DNA of 64,000 bases from Paenibacillus nuruki (GCF_001721045.1 NZ_MDER01000028.1:41854-105853), one strand, 5' to 3'. Shown: positions 26,275 through 35,784, counted from the first letter of the stretch. Made by a program: numbers and translations. The notes: generated by a model not told the origin, from the letters alone.

Positions 26275-27756
26275 ATGGAATCAAATGTGAATTTTCTCGG
26301 ACTAGGCATCCATGAATGGTTGAACGATGTGCTGGAACGTTATGGAATTACGGAGCCGTCTCCAGTACAAGCAGAGGCTATTCCTCATTTGCTTGAAGGA
26401 AAAGATGCTATCGCTCAATCGCAAACAGGTAGTGGTAAAACACTGGCTTATTTGTTACCTGTGTTACAACAGGTCGATCCAGAGCGCAAGCAATTACAAG
26501 CGATGATCTTAGCGCCTACGCAAGAATTAGCAATGCAGATCGTACGTGAAAGTGAACGTTATGGAGCAGAACATGGCATTATGACACTGGGTCTGATCGG
26601 TGGAGCAGCAATGAAGCGCCAGATCGAGAAGCTCAAACGTCATCCGCAAATCGTTGTCGGTACACCTGGACGGATTAGTGAATTGATCAATCTACGTAAG
26701 TTGAAAATGCACCTTGTGAACACACTGATTGTCGATGAAGTCGATCAAGTGATTGGACTTGGTGGTGGCGGAGATGTGAAGAAAATTATCCGCAGTACAC
26801 GCAAAGATCGTCAACTGGTGTTTTTATCCGCTACAGTGAACGAAGAGATTTTGACACTAGCGAATCGTGAAATGAATGACTTGCTCGAAATCGGTATTGA
26901 ACCAGATACACGTACATCCGCAGGGATTGAACATGTGTATTTTGTAGCTGAAGAACGAGATAAGTTAGAAATTCTACGACGTGTATTACGCCATTACAAT
27001 TCTCCACGTTCACTGGTATTCGTGAACGATACCAATGATATTGCAGAAGTGGAAGCGAAGCTGAACCATCTGGGTCTATCTGCGCGCGTATTGTATGGAG
27101 ATGCGAACAAGGTAACTCGTAGTACGGTATTGTCTCAATTTAGAGAAGGCAAAATCAAAGTGCTTGTCGCTTCAGATGTAGCAGCGCGAGGATTGGATAT
27201 TGAAGGCTTGAATCTGGTCGTTAGTCTTGATCCTGCGTTTGACACTGATCATTATGTACATCGTAGTGGACGTACAGGACGTATGGGTAAACAAGGGGTA
27301 GCGGCTTCGATTATTACCGAACGTGAACGGTTTATTATGCGTAAATTTGCCGATGCCCTTCATATTGATCTGCAAGAGCATGTATTAAAAGGTGGAGCTG
27401 TACTGACACTGGAGCAACAACAAGAACGTGAAGAATCGTATCGTGCTTCGCGTGCAGAAGCGGCGGCAGCTCGTTCTGTTCGCCCTACGTCTACACCAGC
27501 GGTCAAAAAAGAAACCAAATCTGCTGAACCTCGTTCATCGGTGGAATCTCCTGTGACGACAGAATCGAATATGAATAGCAGTACACCAACAGCTCGCCCG
27601 GCAGAGCGTTCACCTAAACCGAGAACAGCGCCACCTGCGGCTAAAGTGAATCCGAAAACAGATAAAAAGAAACGCAAACCAAAAGTAGATACCAAAAGTA
27701 AAGGTGCACCGAAATGGTTAAAAGAAAAACGGGCTGCATCCCAAGACGAAAAGTGA
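26275..27756 (+). CDS. DEAD-box-family ATP-dependent RNA helicase, YfmL-like
   Basis: A 493-residue RNA helicase. Motifs in order: Q motif (EPSPVQAEAIP), I AQSQTGSGKT, Ia PTQELA, Ib TPGR, II DEVD rather than DEAD, III SAT, IV VFVND, V ARGLD, VI HRSGRTGR. The core resembles Bacillus YfmL, whose motif II also departs from DEAD as I recall (DETD). A C-terminal tail of about 110 residues rich in Ala, Pro, Lys and Arg is a probable RNA-binding extension. Start 26275 has SD AAAGGA. ecsA follows after 10 bp, suggesting readthrough into ecsAB. Confidence 0.88.
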   Translation: MESNVNFLGLGIHEWLNDVLERYGITEPSPVQAEAIPHLLEGKDAIAQSQTGSGKTLAYLLPVLQQVDPERKQLQAMILAPTQELAMQIVRESERYGAEHGIMTLGLIGGAAMKRQIEKLKRHPQIVVGTPGRISELINLRKLKMHLVNTLIVDEVDQVIGLGGGGDVKKIIRSTRKDRQLVFLSATVNEEILTLANREMNDLLEIGIEPDTRTSAGIEHVYFVAEERDKLEILRRVLRHYNSPRSLVFVNDTNDIAEVEAKLNHLGLSARVLYGDANKVTRSTVLSQFREGKIKVLVASDVAARGLDIEGLNLVVSLDPAFDTDHYVHRSGRTGRMGKQGVAASIITERERFIMRKFADALHIDLQEHVLKGGAVLTLEQQQEREESYRASRAEAAAARSVRPTSTPAVKKETKSAEPRSSVESPVTTESNMNSSTPTARPAERSPKPRTAPPAAKVNPKTDKKKRKPKVDTKSKGAPKWLKEKRAASQDEK

Positions 27757-27766
27757 GGTAACAATA

Positions 27767-28513
27767 ATGGAACAGGTAGCTATACTTAACGTGGATCACC
27801 TGAGTGGTGGATACAGTCGTGGTAAGCCTGTCCTGCATGATATCAGCTTTGAAGTCGGTCGCGGTGAGATGATTGGACTGATTGGTCTGAATGGTGCAGG
27901 AAAAAGCACAACCATGAAGCATATTTTGGGATTGATGACGCCGCAACAAGGTGAGATTCGGATTCAAGGATCTACACTGGCAAAAGAAACCGAGCAGTAC
28001 CGTGCTTCTCTTGCTTTTGTACCAGAATCTCCGCAATTGTACGAAGAAATGACGGTGCGTGAACATCTTGAATTTACCGCTCGTGCGTATAATGTGAGCC
28101 AAGCGGATTATGAAGAACGTTCCGCTCATTTGATCAAGTTGTTTAATATGGGAGACAAAGAAGATAGTCTGTCGATGCATTTGTCTAAAGGGATGAAGCA
28201 GAAAGTCATGATTATGTGTGCTTTTGTAGCGGCTCCGCCATTGTATGTGATTGATGAACCTTTTCTAGGACTTGATCCGCTGGGGATTCGTTCATTGCTT
28301 GATTTTATGGTACAGACCAAAGAAAGTGGATCATCGATCTTGCTGAGTTCACATATTTTGTCCACTATCGAAAATTATTGTGATCGATTTATTGTGTTGC
28401 ACAAAGGAAAAGTGATTATTCAAGGGACATTAGAGCAGATTCGTGAGCAGACGGGTCAGCAGAACGTACCACTCGAACAGATTTTCTATGATCTGGTTCA
28501 GGATGGACTGTAA
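27767..28513 (+). CDS. ecsA: ABC transporter ATP-binding protein EcsA
   Basis: ATPase of the Ecs exporter, which in Bacillus affects protein secretion, competence and intramembrane protease activity. At 248 residues it matches EcsA. Walker A GLNGAGKST, ABC signature variant LSKGMKQKV, Walker B YVIDEPFLGLD and switch His in LLSSHIL are all present. It is 10 bp downstream of the helicase and 2 bp upstream of ecsB. Confidence 0.9.
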   Translation: MEQVAILNVDHLSGGYSRGKPVLHDISFEVGRGEMIGLIGLNGAGKSTTMKHILGLMTPQQGEIRIQGSTLAKETEQYRASLAFVPESPQLYEEMTVREHLEFTARAYNVSQADYEERSAHLIKLFNMGDKEDSLSMHLSKGMKQKVMIMCAFVAAPPLYVIDEPFLGLDPLGIRSLLDFMVQTKESGSSILLSSHILSTIENYCDRFIVLHKGKVIIQGTLEQIREQTGQQNVPLEQIFYDLVQDGL

Positions 28514-28515
28514 TT

Positions 28516-29742
28516 ATGAATGATCTGCTCAAGTTACGTCAGCAGAGGCAACAAGCTTTTTGGGGAGAAGTGCTTCCTTATTTACGCTATGTGATGCAAA
28601 GCGGACTCGCAATCGTCACTTTTTTTCTGCTCATTGTATTTGCAGCATGGTATACCACGTTTTTGCAAAATGTACCTCAAGGTCTGCCTGTACACTGGAT
28701 ATTACTGATTTTATTTACACCATTAGCGATTTACGGTAGTGTGCGTACGTATATGCGGACAGCAGATATTGTCTTTATGTTGCCACTCGAAGTGCGAATG
28801 CGTGAATACTTTGCTCCAGCATGGCGTAGTAGTGTGATCGGGAAAATGATCTGGTTGTTGATTCTAGCACTGGTCGCGTTTCCGTTCTACGTCCGAGCAG
28901 ACATGAATGCCAAGTCGTTAAGTTTACTTGTGATTGTGCTAATTATTGCCAAATTGCTCGGTAGTTATGGAAGCTGGCAAGAATTGCGTATGAATACAGC
29001 GGCTGCTCGTGTTGGTTATCGTCTATTACGTTATGTATTGATTATCGGATTATTGGCGGCATTTCTCTGGTTGCCACTAATGACTGCACTGATCGCAGTT
29101 GTCGTGATCGCTCTCGTCTATATCGCGCTATTGCGTATTCCTGGCAAAGCATCGGTACCCTGGGAACGATTGATTGCGACTGAAAAAAATCATGCCGCAG
29201 GTGTGATGCGTCTACTTGGTTGGTTTGTCGATGTACCGAACGGGGAGCGTAAAGTCAGCCATCGTCGCTGGTTATCTTTTGTCGGGAATCGAGTACCCTG
29301 GGTGCCAGCCAAATCATTCCGTTTTCTCGTTTCCAAAACATTAGTGCGCGGAGAATTATTACCGATCTTAATCCGCTTTGTGATTATCGGTGTGGTATTT
29401 GTTTTGATCACTCGTGAATCGTGGTTCGGGATTGTTGTCTATCTGCTATTTATTCTATTAGCAGGTATGCAGATGACCAGTTTGCGTAAGCAACATACCG
29501 ATACACTCTGGTTGTCGATCTATCCGATTCCACCTGAATCGCAACGTCTGGAAACGGTGAAATTGATCACACAGACACAAGTATGGATCACGCTTCTACT
29601 CTGGTTACCACTTGCAAGTGCAGGTGATCCGATGCGTATGATTCTTACATTTATCGCAGGCTTAGTGGCTGTCTGGCTTTATCGCCGTTCACTAAATCGC
29701 AAATGGCTTAAAGATATCGAAGCTGAAGCCGAATTTGATTAA
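28516..29742 (+). CDS. ecsB: ABC transporter permease EcsB
   Basis: The 408 residues match the length I recall for EcsB, with about nine hydrophobic segments in two clusters (residues about 30-215 and 290-400) around a charged cytosolic region. Opening NDLLKLRQQRQQAFWGEVLPYLRYVMQSG is characteristic. It pairs with EcsA 2 bp upstream. No ecsC follows; the next element is a repeat copy and a terminator. Confidence 0.89.
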   Translation: MNDLLKLRQQRQQAFWGEVLPYLRYVMQSGLAIVTFFLLIVFAAWYTTFLQNVPQGLPVHWILLILFTPLAIYGSVRTYMRTADIVFMLPLEVRMREYFAPAWRSSVIGKMIWLLILALVAFPFYVRADMNAKSLSLLVIVLIIAKLLGSYGSWQELRMNTAAARVGYRLLRYVLIIGLLAAFLWLPLMTALIAVVVIALVYIALLRIPGKASVPWERLIATEKNHAAGVMRLLGWFVDVPNGERKVSHRRWLSFVGNRVPWVPAKSFRFLVSKTLVRGELLPILIRFVIIGVVFVLITRESWFGIVVYLLFILLAGMQMTSLRKQHTDTLWLSIYPIPPESQRLETVKLITQTQVWITLLLWLPLASAGDPMRMILTFIAGLVAVWLYRRSLNRKWLKDIEAEAEFD

Positions 29743-29750
29743 CGTCGAGT

Positions 29751-29820
29751 GGTTCGCACCCTAAGCACAACTTCTTCTGACATAATCAAAAAGTGATTTT
29801 TGTCAGGAAAAATATCTTAT
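29751..29820 (-). repeat. Dispersed intergenic repeat, copy F (degenerate)
   Basis: Plus strand shows TAAGCACAACTTCTTCTG and ends AAAATATCTTAT, aligning with copies C and D, but the outer AGCGCTTGGC arm is lost. A new local stem TGACA/TGTCA forms where the long-range helix arm would be. It lies just past the ecsB stop with no minus-strand gene downstream, so here it cannot be a gene leader. Confidence 0.65.
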
Positions 29821-29875
29821 GTCGAACTTTCTTCCACGATTATTAATAATCATCTAATGATATGATTTCTATCTA

Positions 29876-29934
29876 AAACCTGTTGTTCGATCTGCTACTC
29901 TTCATGTGGTGGATCAGGAGCAACAGGTTTTTTT
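29876..29934 (+). terminator. Terminator of ecsAB
   Basis: AAACCTGTTG/CAACAGGTTT perfect 10-bp stem with an internal GATC/GATC pair, then TTTT. Confidence 0.85.
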
Positions 29935-30048
29935 GCAATGAATGTCAATTTAATTATCCAGAATTGTAAATTCCAGAAAAAAACAGTATATTCAATAAAG
30001 CCTATCATGTATCGAACGGGTAAAATTGCTGACTACAGGTGGTGTACT

Positions 30049-31262
30049 ATGATCCCAAAAATCAACGAAGTGGATATTGATAATTTACAAACATTGGTCG
30101 AAAAAATAAGCGAAGTGATGGATACCCCTGTAACGATAGAAGATGCAGAACATCGCCTGCTGGCATATAGTTCTCATGATCCTAATTCTGATCCTGCACG
30201 CATCGCTACGATCGTGGGTCGCAAAGTGCCGGCAGATGTGGTGCAAGCCTTGTACGAATCAGGAGCTATGCAACAACTACTAGACACATGGGAACCGGTA
30301 CATGTGCAGGGTATGAGTCAGGTGGGTCTCAATAATCGAATGGCAATCGCAATCCGACACTATGATGAAGTGATCGGTTATATCTGGTTGCTTGAAAATA
30401 ACGGTTCGTTTACCCCCGAGCAAATCCATCAATTAAAATATAGTGCTAACCTCGCCGCATCCAAAATGATTCAAATGCAAAAGCGTAAACAAAGTATCGA
30501 CTTTTTCAATCGTTTATTAAAAGGTCGGTTACTTCAGAACAAGAAGCTCTCATCCAAGCCCGTGAAGTCGGTATTCAAATGCCTGCGTATTCATACATTC
30601 TTATGATCGAACAAGAGGATGGCGCGCCAATAAACGATTGGTTAGAAAAAGCATCTCAAGCCGCTAACGAACATGCTGTACGCATTGTTCTTCACGTACG
30701 AGAACAACATCGATTGATTCTATTATGTAGTACAGCCAAAACAGCTCCTTCAGTTCTTGCTGTCGAAAAAACGATTATTCCGTTAGTAGATCGTCTCTAT
30801 ACCTTACTGCCACATTCTTCTATTGAGTATGGAGCAGGTAGTGTGGTGCAATCATTGCTAGAGATTAGTCGTAGTTATAACGAAGCACAGCATCTATTGA
30901 TGTTACACCGCCGATTACCTGAGACATCTTCGATCTTATATTATCCGCAGGCAGGGTTTTACCGTTATCTGTATGCAATGAAGCAAGAAGCCGAGCAATT
31001 TCCAGCGTATACTTCGCCACTGGATACGCTAGCCGCTTATGATCAAGAGCATCATAGTCACTTACTGCATACATTAGCTGTATTTCTAGATCACAATAGT
31101 GATGCCAAATTAGCCGCACAACAATTGCATGTGCATACCAACACCTTGAATTATCGACTTAAACGAATCGCTGAAGTAGGCAAGATCGATCTGAACAGTA
31201 TGGCGCAAAAAGTAACTTTATATTTGGAAATCAAGCTTTTGCTATTAGAAGAATCTCAATAA
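30049..31262 (+). pseudogene. Frameshifted PucR/CdaR-family regulator, probable AdeR-like activator of ald
   Basis: Two frames encode one protein. Frame 1 (ATG 30049, SD AGGTGG) gives MIPKINEVDIDNL through NRLLKGR, a CdaR-type sensory domain, then runs to a stop at 30606. The -1 frame carries VTSEQEALIQAREVG and continues through a PucR C-terminal HTH (LHVHTNTLNYRLKRI) to 31262. The switch lies near 30520-30540 and equals one missing base. In Bacillus subtilis the PucR-type AdeR activates the adjacent ald gene, and ald lies next here too. I see no classical slippery heptamer, so mutation or sequencing error is more likely than recoding. Confidence 0.8.
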
Positions 31263-31279
31263 GGGTATATATGTAGTAT

Positions 31280-31378
31280 AAAGATTGTCTTATCATGTAA
31301 AATTCCTGATCAATTTTTTAGTATTATTGCTTATTGAAAATGATCGGGTTAGATTATATAACATATAAGATAATCTTT
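31280..31378. repeat. Nested inverted repeat between PucR gene and ald
   Basis: Outer arms AAAGATTGTCTTAT (31280-31293) and ATAAGATAATCTTT (31365-31378) pair at 13 of 14 positions. Inner arms CCTGATCA and TGATCGGG pair with one G-U. The 99-bp structure is followed by T-rich sequence, so it may end the regulator transcript. Confidence 0.55.
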
Positions 31379-31494
31379 TGTATTTTTACACAAACTAAAA
31401 CCTTCAAATTTGGGGAATTAGACGATTACATGACATTTTATCTATCCTATAATGATGAGGTAGAGCAAGCACGTACCTTAAAGGAGGAACTGGC

Positions 31495-32631
31495 ATGAGA
31501 ATTGGAGTCCCGAAAGAAATTAAAAATAACGAGAATCGGGTAGCCATCACCCCTGCGGGTGTAGCGACATTGAGCGGAGCAGGGCACGAGGTCTATATTC
31601 AATCTGGAGCAGGCACAGGTAGTGGATTTACCGATAGTGTCTACGAACAAGCAGGAGCACAGATGCTGGACGAAGCTTCTCAAGTGTGGGCTACCGCAGA
31701 TATGGTGTTAAAGGTGAAAGAACCGTTACCCTCCGAATATGGTTATTTTCGTGAAGGCTTAATTCTATTCACGTATCTCCATCTTGCCGCAGAACCGAAG
31801 CTGGCTGCTGCTCTAATTGAGCACAAAGTGATCGGGATTGCTTATGAGACGGTAGAAGTGAACCGGACCTTACCATTGCTCACGCCAATGAGTGAAGTAG
31901 CTGGACGTATGGCAAGTCAGATCGGTGCACAGTTCCTTGAAAGTCCTCATGGAGGAAAAGGTATCTTGCTCAGTGGTGTACCGGGTGTGAAAAAAGGAAA
32001 AGTGACGATTATCGGTGGTGGAGTGGTCGGAACCAATGCCGCCAAAATGGCTATTGGCTTGGGAGCCGATGTCACGATTATGGACTTGAACCCAGACCGA
32101 TTGCGTCAACTGGAAGATATCTTTGGCTCGTCGATCCAGACGTTAATCTCCAACCCGTACAATATTGCAGAAGCGGTAGCCGCTTCGGATCTAGTGATCG
32201 GAGCCGTGCTGATCCCCGGAGCCAAAGCACCGAAATTAGTGACTGAAGCGATGGTACAATCCATGTCGCCTAGCTCTGTGATTGTTGACGTAGCGATCGA
32301 TCAGGGGGGAATTGTTGAGACGATTGACCGGATTACGACGCATAACGAACCAACCTATATGAAGCATGGCGTGGTACACTATGCAGTAGCCAATATGCCG
32401 GGTGCTGTGCCTAGAACATCGACGATGGCACTAACGAATGCAACGTTACCTTATGTTGTACAGATTGCGAATCAAGGATTGAGAGTAGCCTTGGAAAGTA
32501 ATCCTGCTTTGAAATTAGGAGTGAACACAGCAGCGGGACGTATGACGTATGCGGCGGTGGCGAGAGATCTGGGATATACGCATGTGGATGTGAATGAAGC
32601 GTTGGTAGAGACTTTTGCGGCGTTGAGTTGA
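31495..32631 (+). CDS. ald: Alanine dehydrogenase
   Basis: NAD-dependent L-alanine dehydrogenase interconverting alanine with pyruvate and ammonia; it feeds alanine catabolism during sporulation in Bacillus. At 378 residues it is full length. Family motifs: [40 protein letters not shown], the Rossmann motif [21 protein letters not shown], and [16 protein letters not shown] -10 TATAAT at 31448-31453 and SD AAAGGAGG lead it; a terminator follows at 32646. Confidence 0.96.
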   Translation: MRIGVPKEIKNNENRVAITPAGVATLSGAGHEVYIQSGAGTGSGFTDSVYEQAGAQMLDEASQVWATADMVLKVKEPLPSEYGYFREGLILFTYLHLAAEPKLAAALIEHKVIGIAYETVEVNRTLPLLTPMSEVAGRMASQIGAQFLESPHGGKGILLSGVPGVKKGKVTIIGGGVVGTNAAKMAIGLGADVTIMDLNPDRLRQLEDIFGSSIQTLISNPYNIAEAVAASDLVIGAVLIPGAKAPKLVTEAMVQSMSPSSVIVDVAIDQGGIVETIDRITTHNEPTYMKHGVVHYAVANMPGAVPRTSTMALTNATLPYVVQIANQGLRVALESNPALKLGVNTAAGRMTYAAVARDLGYTHVDVNEALVETFAALS

Positions 32632-32645
32632 GGGTTGGATAAATC

Positions 32646-32686
32646 AAAAAGAGTTACTGCGAGGGAGAGGCGGTAGCTCTTTTTTT
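32646..32686 (+). terminator. Terminator of ald
   Basis: AAAAAGAGTTACTGC pairs with GCGGTAGCTCTTTTT along 15 bp including two G-U pairs, then further T residues. Confidence 0.82.
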
Positions 32687-32806
32687 GGTTAGCTAGCTAC
32701 TTTAGTTTGTTTGTAGATACCTAACTTCTATACAACAATACATATTTATATGTTCCATTTGCGAAAAAGAAAAGAAGAGTATATTGAATTATACATTTGT
32801 AGAATC

Positions 32807-33073
32807 CTAAGTTAACACTCCAAGCAGATAAGACCAGTCTTTAGGCTCAGTCACAATTTCAAAAAGTAAACCAACTATTACTACGCCAATCCCCGCAAAT
32901 ACATTGACTTTTTTCTCACTGATTTTTGTTTTCTCAAATACAAATATTAGTGCTACCATAAATAACATATAAGATACATTTTTAGCACTATCATTCCAGA
33001 CAAGACCTACATAATGGGACAAGAATAAGGCTATCCCCAAAGATAAAACGATTAATGGAATACGCATTTTCAT
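32807..33073 (-). CDS. Small hypothetical membrane protein
   Basis: An 88-residue protein with three hydrophobic segments (about residues 5-25, 33-47, 57-73) separated by short charged loops. I do not recognise a family. SD AAGGAGG is well spaced from the ATG at 33073. It stands alone, convergent with ald and divergent from the next gene. Confidence 0.7.
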   Translation of the reverse strand: MKMRIPLIVLSLGIALFLSHYVGLVWNDSAKNVSYMLFMVALIFVFEKTKISEKKVNVFAGIGVVIVGLLFEIVTEPKDWSYLLGVLT

Positions 33074-33253
33074 TAATAAATACCTCCTTCAATTGGGATA
33101 TATCTAGTTATAGTATTTAAAGTCATCTTAAACTAAATGTATGCGATTTTTGCATAAATAAATAGGCTTGCTCACTCTGTAGTATATGATGATTATAAGG
33201 TATTCAGCCAATCCTATTGAATATATCCTCAACTACAGAAAGGATACAAAATT

Positions 33254-33526
33254 ATGAGCAGTCTGTTAGAAAGTATCTACTACGGCAACTTACGTCCCGG
33301 TGAAAAAGCTGTATCTCAGAGCGCAGAATATACACAGATCAGTGAGCAAATATCAGCAAAAATGGCAGAGTGGAAAGTGAAGCTTTCTCCAGAAGAATGG
33401 CTAGAACTGGAAACCATGTGGGAATTGTATTACCAGTTAAATAGTATGGATCGTGCAGGTTCATTTACATATGGATTTCGATTAGGTGGAGAATTGATGA
33501 TAGAGGTGTTAAAAGGAGAACGTTAA
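33254..33526 (+). CDS. DUF6809-like small protein
   Basis: A 90-residue protein opening MSSLLESIYYGNLRPGEK, which resembles Paenibacillus DUF6809 proteins (LYYGNIxP near the N-terminus, tyrosine-rich helix, GFRLGGELM near the C-terminus). It is predicted helical and soluble. SD GAAAGGAT precedes it, and a terminator follows at 33595. Function unknown; the family call is from memory. Confidence 0.65.
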   Translation: MSSLLESIYYGNLRPGEKAVSQSAEYTQISEQISAKMAEWKVKLSPEEWLELETMWELYYQLNSMDRAGSFTYGFRLGGELMIEVLKGER

Positions 33527-33594
33527 GGTCAGTACAGATTAAATAATAGTAGAGGAGTATGTATATTCTTTATATAGAATTACATATTTTCTAA

Positions 33595-33626
33595 GCATCT
33601 GGTGCAAGTTGCTAGATGCCTTTTTT
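33595..33626 (+). terminator. Terminator after DUF6809-like gene
   Basis: GCATCT/AGATGC stem extended by GG/CT pairing, then a T-run. Confidence 0.72.
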
Positions 33627-33665
33627 ATTGTCCGAACACCATATATATAAAATTTAAAATAAAGA

Positions 33666-33724
33666 TTGACAGTAATCGTTTTCAAAATCTATAGTTATCA
33701 AACAGTCGTTTAAAACGATTGTTT
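33666..33724 (+). promoter_or_regulatory. Promoter and palindromic operator of the ABC-2/TetR operon
   Basis: TTGACA (33666-33671) and TATAGT (33690-33695) are 18 bp apart. Just downstream, AAACAGTCGTTT (33700-33711) and AAACGATTGTTT (33713-33724) form a 25-bp palindrome with one mismatch per arm and a single central base. It covers the expected transcription start, as TetR-family operators commonly do. A TetR gene is encoded in the same operon. Confidence 0.72.
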
Positions 33725-33774
33725 AAATGTACAAAATAAAGTGAACGGTAGACATAGCCGATACAGGGGGAAAT

Positions 33775-34926
33775 ATGAAATCTATTTTTGCAGCATTTAT
33801 GAAATTACCTACAACCAAAGTAGGGATTGCCACAGCGATTTTGTTTCAGCTTATTTTTACAATTGTATGGATGACAGGCTATCACGGGATAACAGATCGG
33901 TTGGATCAATTGAAGGTAGCTGTTGTTAATGAAGATACAGTGTACGGGGAGCAGTTGATTACCAATCTACAATCTTCACTACCTGTTGGCGTGCAGACAG
34001 GAATGACGTTAGCTGAAGCTCAGCAACAATTGCAACAACGTGATGTACAGATGATTATTGAGATTCCAGCTGATTTTTCATCAACTGTACAATCTCAGAC
34101 TCCTGCGCAATTGCATTATTTTATCAATGAATCCAATCCAATTATGATCAAAAATATGATGACTTCGATTGCGGACAAAGTGACAGCCACTGTTAATCGA
34201 GCGGCTGTTGAAAGTGGGCTTAAAGGTGTATTTGCTGGACAACTTGCCGATGATCAAGCACAAACAGTGGCAACGATGATGTCTCAGCGTGTTGTGTCGG
34301 ATATTCAATCGGTTAATCCTGTACAAGGTATGAACAACCAGATGGTTCCAATGATGATGATCCTAGCTTCCTATGTAGGGGCAATGATTATGGGACAGAA
34401 TTTTCAAATTTCATCCAAAGCACTGGCAAGTCGGTTTGGACGTTGGTCACGCATGTCGGTTCGTTTGTTAGTTACCGCAGGTGCTTCGATTGTGGTATCA
34501 CTGGTAGGTACTTCTCTCGTCGCCTTGTTCGGTGGGCAATTGGGGCATGGATTTATGGCGTTATGGGGTTTCCAAGCGCTATTCTTATTAACATTTATGC
34601 TGGTTGCACAGATGTTTTTATTTGTATTTGATATGGCGGGTATGCTATTTAATATTTTGATTTTGTCCGTACAATTGGTGTCTTCGGGAGCGATGATGCC
34701 GCGCGAATTACTACCTGACTTTTACCAGTGGATCGGGTCTGCTTTTCCAGCGACCTATGCTGTACAAGGATTAATGAATCTATTATTCGGTGGCACCGGT
34801 GTAGGCAAAGATTGTCTGGCACTTATACTTATTATGGTCTTTGCTCTTATTGTGATTGCTATTGCAACGTCATTACGCAAAGATAAGATGCCTGTCTCAC
34901 CATTGGTAGCGGTCGCCGAATCTTGA
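33775..34926 (+). CDS. ABC-2 type permease / YhgE-Pip-like membrane protein
   Basis: A 383-residue membrane protein: one N-terminal membrane segment (VGIATAILFQLIFTIVWMTG), a roughly 170-residue extracytoplasmic region (LKVAVVNEDTVYGEQ, as in YhgE/Pip N-terminal domains), then five or six membrane segments with FPATYAVQGLMNLLFGG typical of ABC-2 permeases. No ATPase adjoins it. The downstream TetR gene and the shared palindromic operator suggest an inducible exporter or stress protein. Confidence 0.82.
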   Translation: MKSIFAAFMKLPTTKVGIATAILFQLIFTIVWMTGYHGITDRLDQLKVAVVNEDTVYGEQLITNLQSSLPVGVQTGMTLAEAQQQLQQRDVQMIIEIPADFSSTVQSQTPAQLHYFINESNPIMIKNMMTSIADKVTATVNRAAVESGLKGVFAGQLADDQAQTVATMMSQRVVSDIQSVNPVQGMNNQMVPMMMILASYVGAMIMGQNFQISSKALASRFGRWSRMSVRLLVTAGASIVVSLVGTSLVALFGGQLGHGFMALWGFQALFLLTFMLVAQMFLFVFDMAGMLFNILILSVQLVSSGAMMPRELLPDFYQWIGSAFPATYAVQGLMNLLFGGTGVGKDCLALILIMVFALIVIAIATSLRKDKMPVSPLVAVAES

Positions 34927-35030
34927 TGGTATTATAGAGAGAATATGAGCTGGAAATCGTTAACATTGCAGAGTGTTATTGCAAATGGATTTATTTTCGG
35001 CTTTAAGGAATTAGAGGCAGGGAAGTGAAC

Positions 35031-35654
35031 GTGGTGGATAAAGGTGAAGACCATGTTAAAATGCGAATTTTACAAGCAACCAAAAAATTAGCAGCAACTA
35101 AAGGATTTGAAGCGACTTCGGTACGAGAAATCTGCAAAGAAGCAAATGCGAATATCTCTCTAGTGTCCTACTATTATGGTGGGAAAGAGCCTTTATTCGA
35201 AGCGATGTTGCAGGAATTTATCCCGATTCCTGTATTTTCAGAACAGCTTCGCCATGAAGAAATGAATCCGATTCAAGGTATGAAGCGATTGATTGAACAG
35301 ATGTATCGCTTTTGTAAATCTGATCCTGAGATTTCGGATATTGTACATCAGGAATTTACGTTACATTCGGAGCGGATCGATATCATTCAAAAGTATACTC
35401 TTCCGGTATGGTTGTTACTTCGCCATTACCTAGAAGCAGGTCGGGAACAAGGTGTATTCCATTTTCATTCGCTAGATCATACCTTTTTGCAGGTAATGGG
35501 CAGTATTTTATTTGGCAGTAATGAAGCCAAGTCATTAACGATAGTAACATTATTAGATATTCAGCTTGTAGAACAAGGCGATCCGCTAGAAGAACTGATT
35601 GTTTATATTCTGCGTGGATTAGGTTGTACGGTTGAACAGATCGATAATAAGTAA
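35031..35654 (+). CDS. TetR family transcriptional regulator
   Basis: A 207-residue TetR regulator. The N-terminal HTH is RILQATKKLAATKGFEATSVREICKEANANISLVSYYYGGKEPLF (residues about 11-55), with the family's Y-Y-x-x-K-E-x-L recognition segment. GTG codons at 35025, 35031 and 35034 are in frame; 35031 is best spaced from GCAGGGA. Likely represses its own operon through the palindrome at 33700-33724. Confidence 0.87.
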   Translation: MVDKGEDHVKMRILQATKKLAATKGFEATSVREICKEANANISLVSYYYGGKEPLFEAMLQEFIPIPVFSEQLRHEEMNPIQGMKRLIEQMYRFCKSDPEISDIVHQEFTLHSERIDIIQKYTLPVWLLLRHYLEAGREQGVFHFHSLDHTFLQVMGSILFGSNEAKSLTIVTLLDIQLVEQGDPLEELIVYILRGLGCTVEQIDNK

Positions 35655-35724
35655 GTTGCCAAATGTGAAAAAACTCAAGTTGTTGTGTGACTGAGGCTGT
35701 TATTTTTAAAGTTATTCTATAGTG

Positions 35725-35784
35725 AAGCCAGAATTTATTTTATCTTTGGATACCACGAAGATAAGATCATATTCTGGCTTTTTC
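35725..35784 (+). terminator. Terminator of the ABC-2/TetR operon
   Basis: AAGCCAGAAT/ATTCTGGCTT perfect 10-bp stem with an inner TTATCTT/AAGATAA helix, then TTTC. Confidence 0.82.

Noticed and set aside
30510..30545. Programmed -1 frameshift in the PucR regulator
   Set aside because: No X-XXY-YYZ slippery heptamer and no clear stimulatory hairpin; mutation is simpler.
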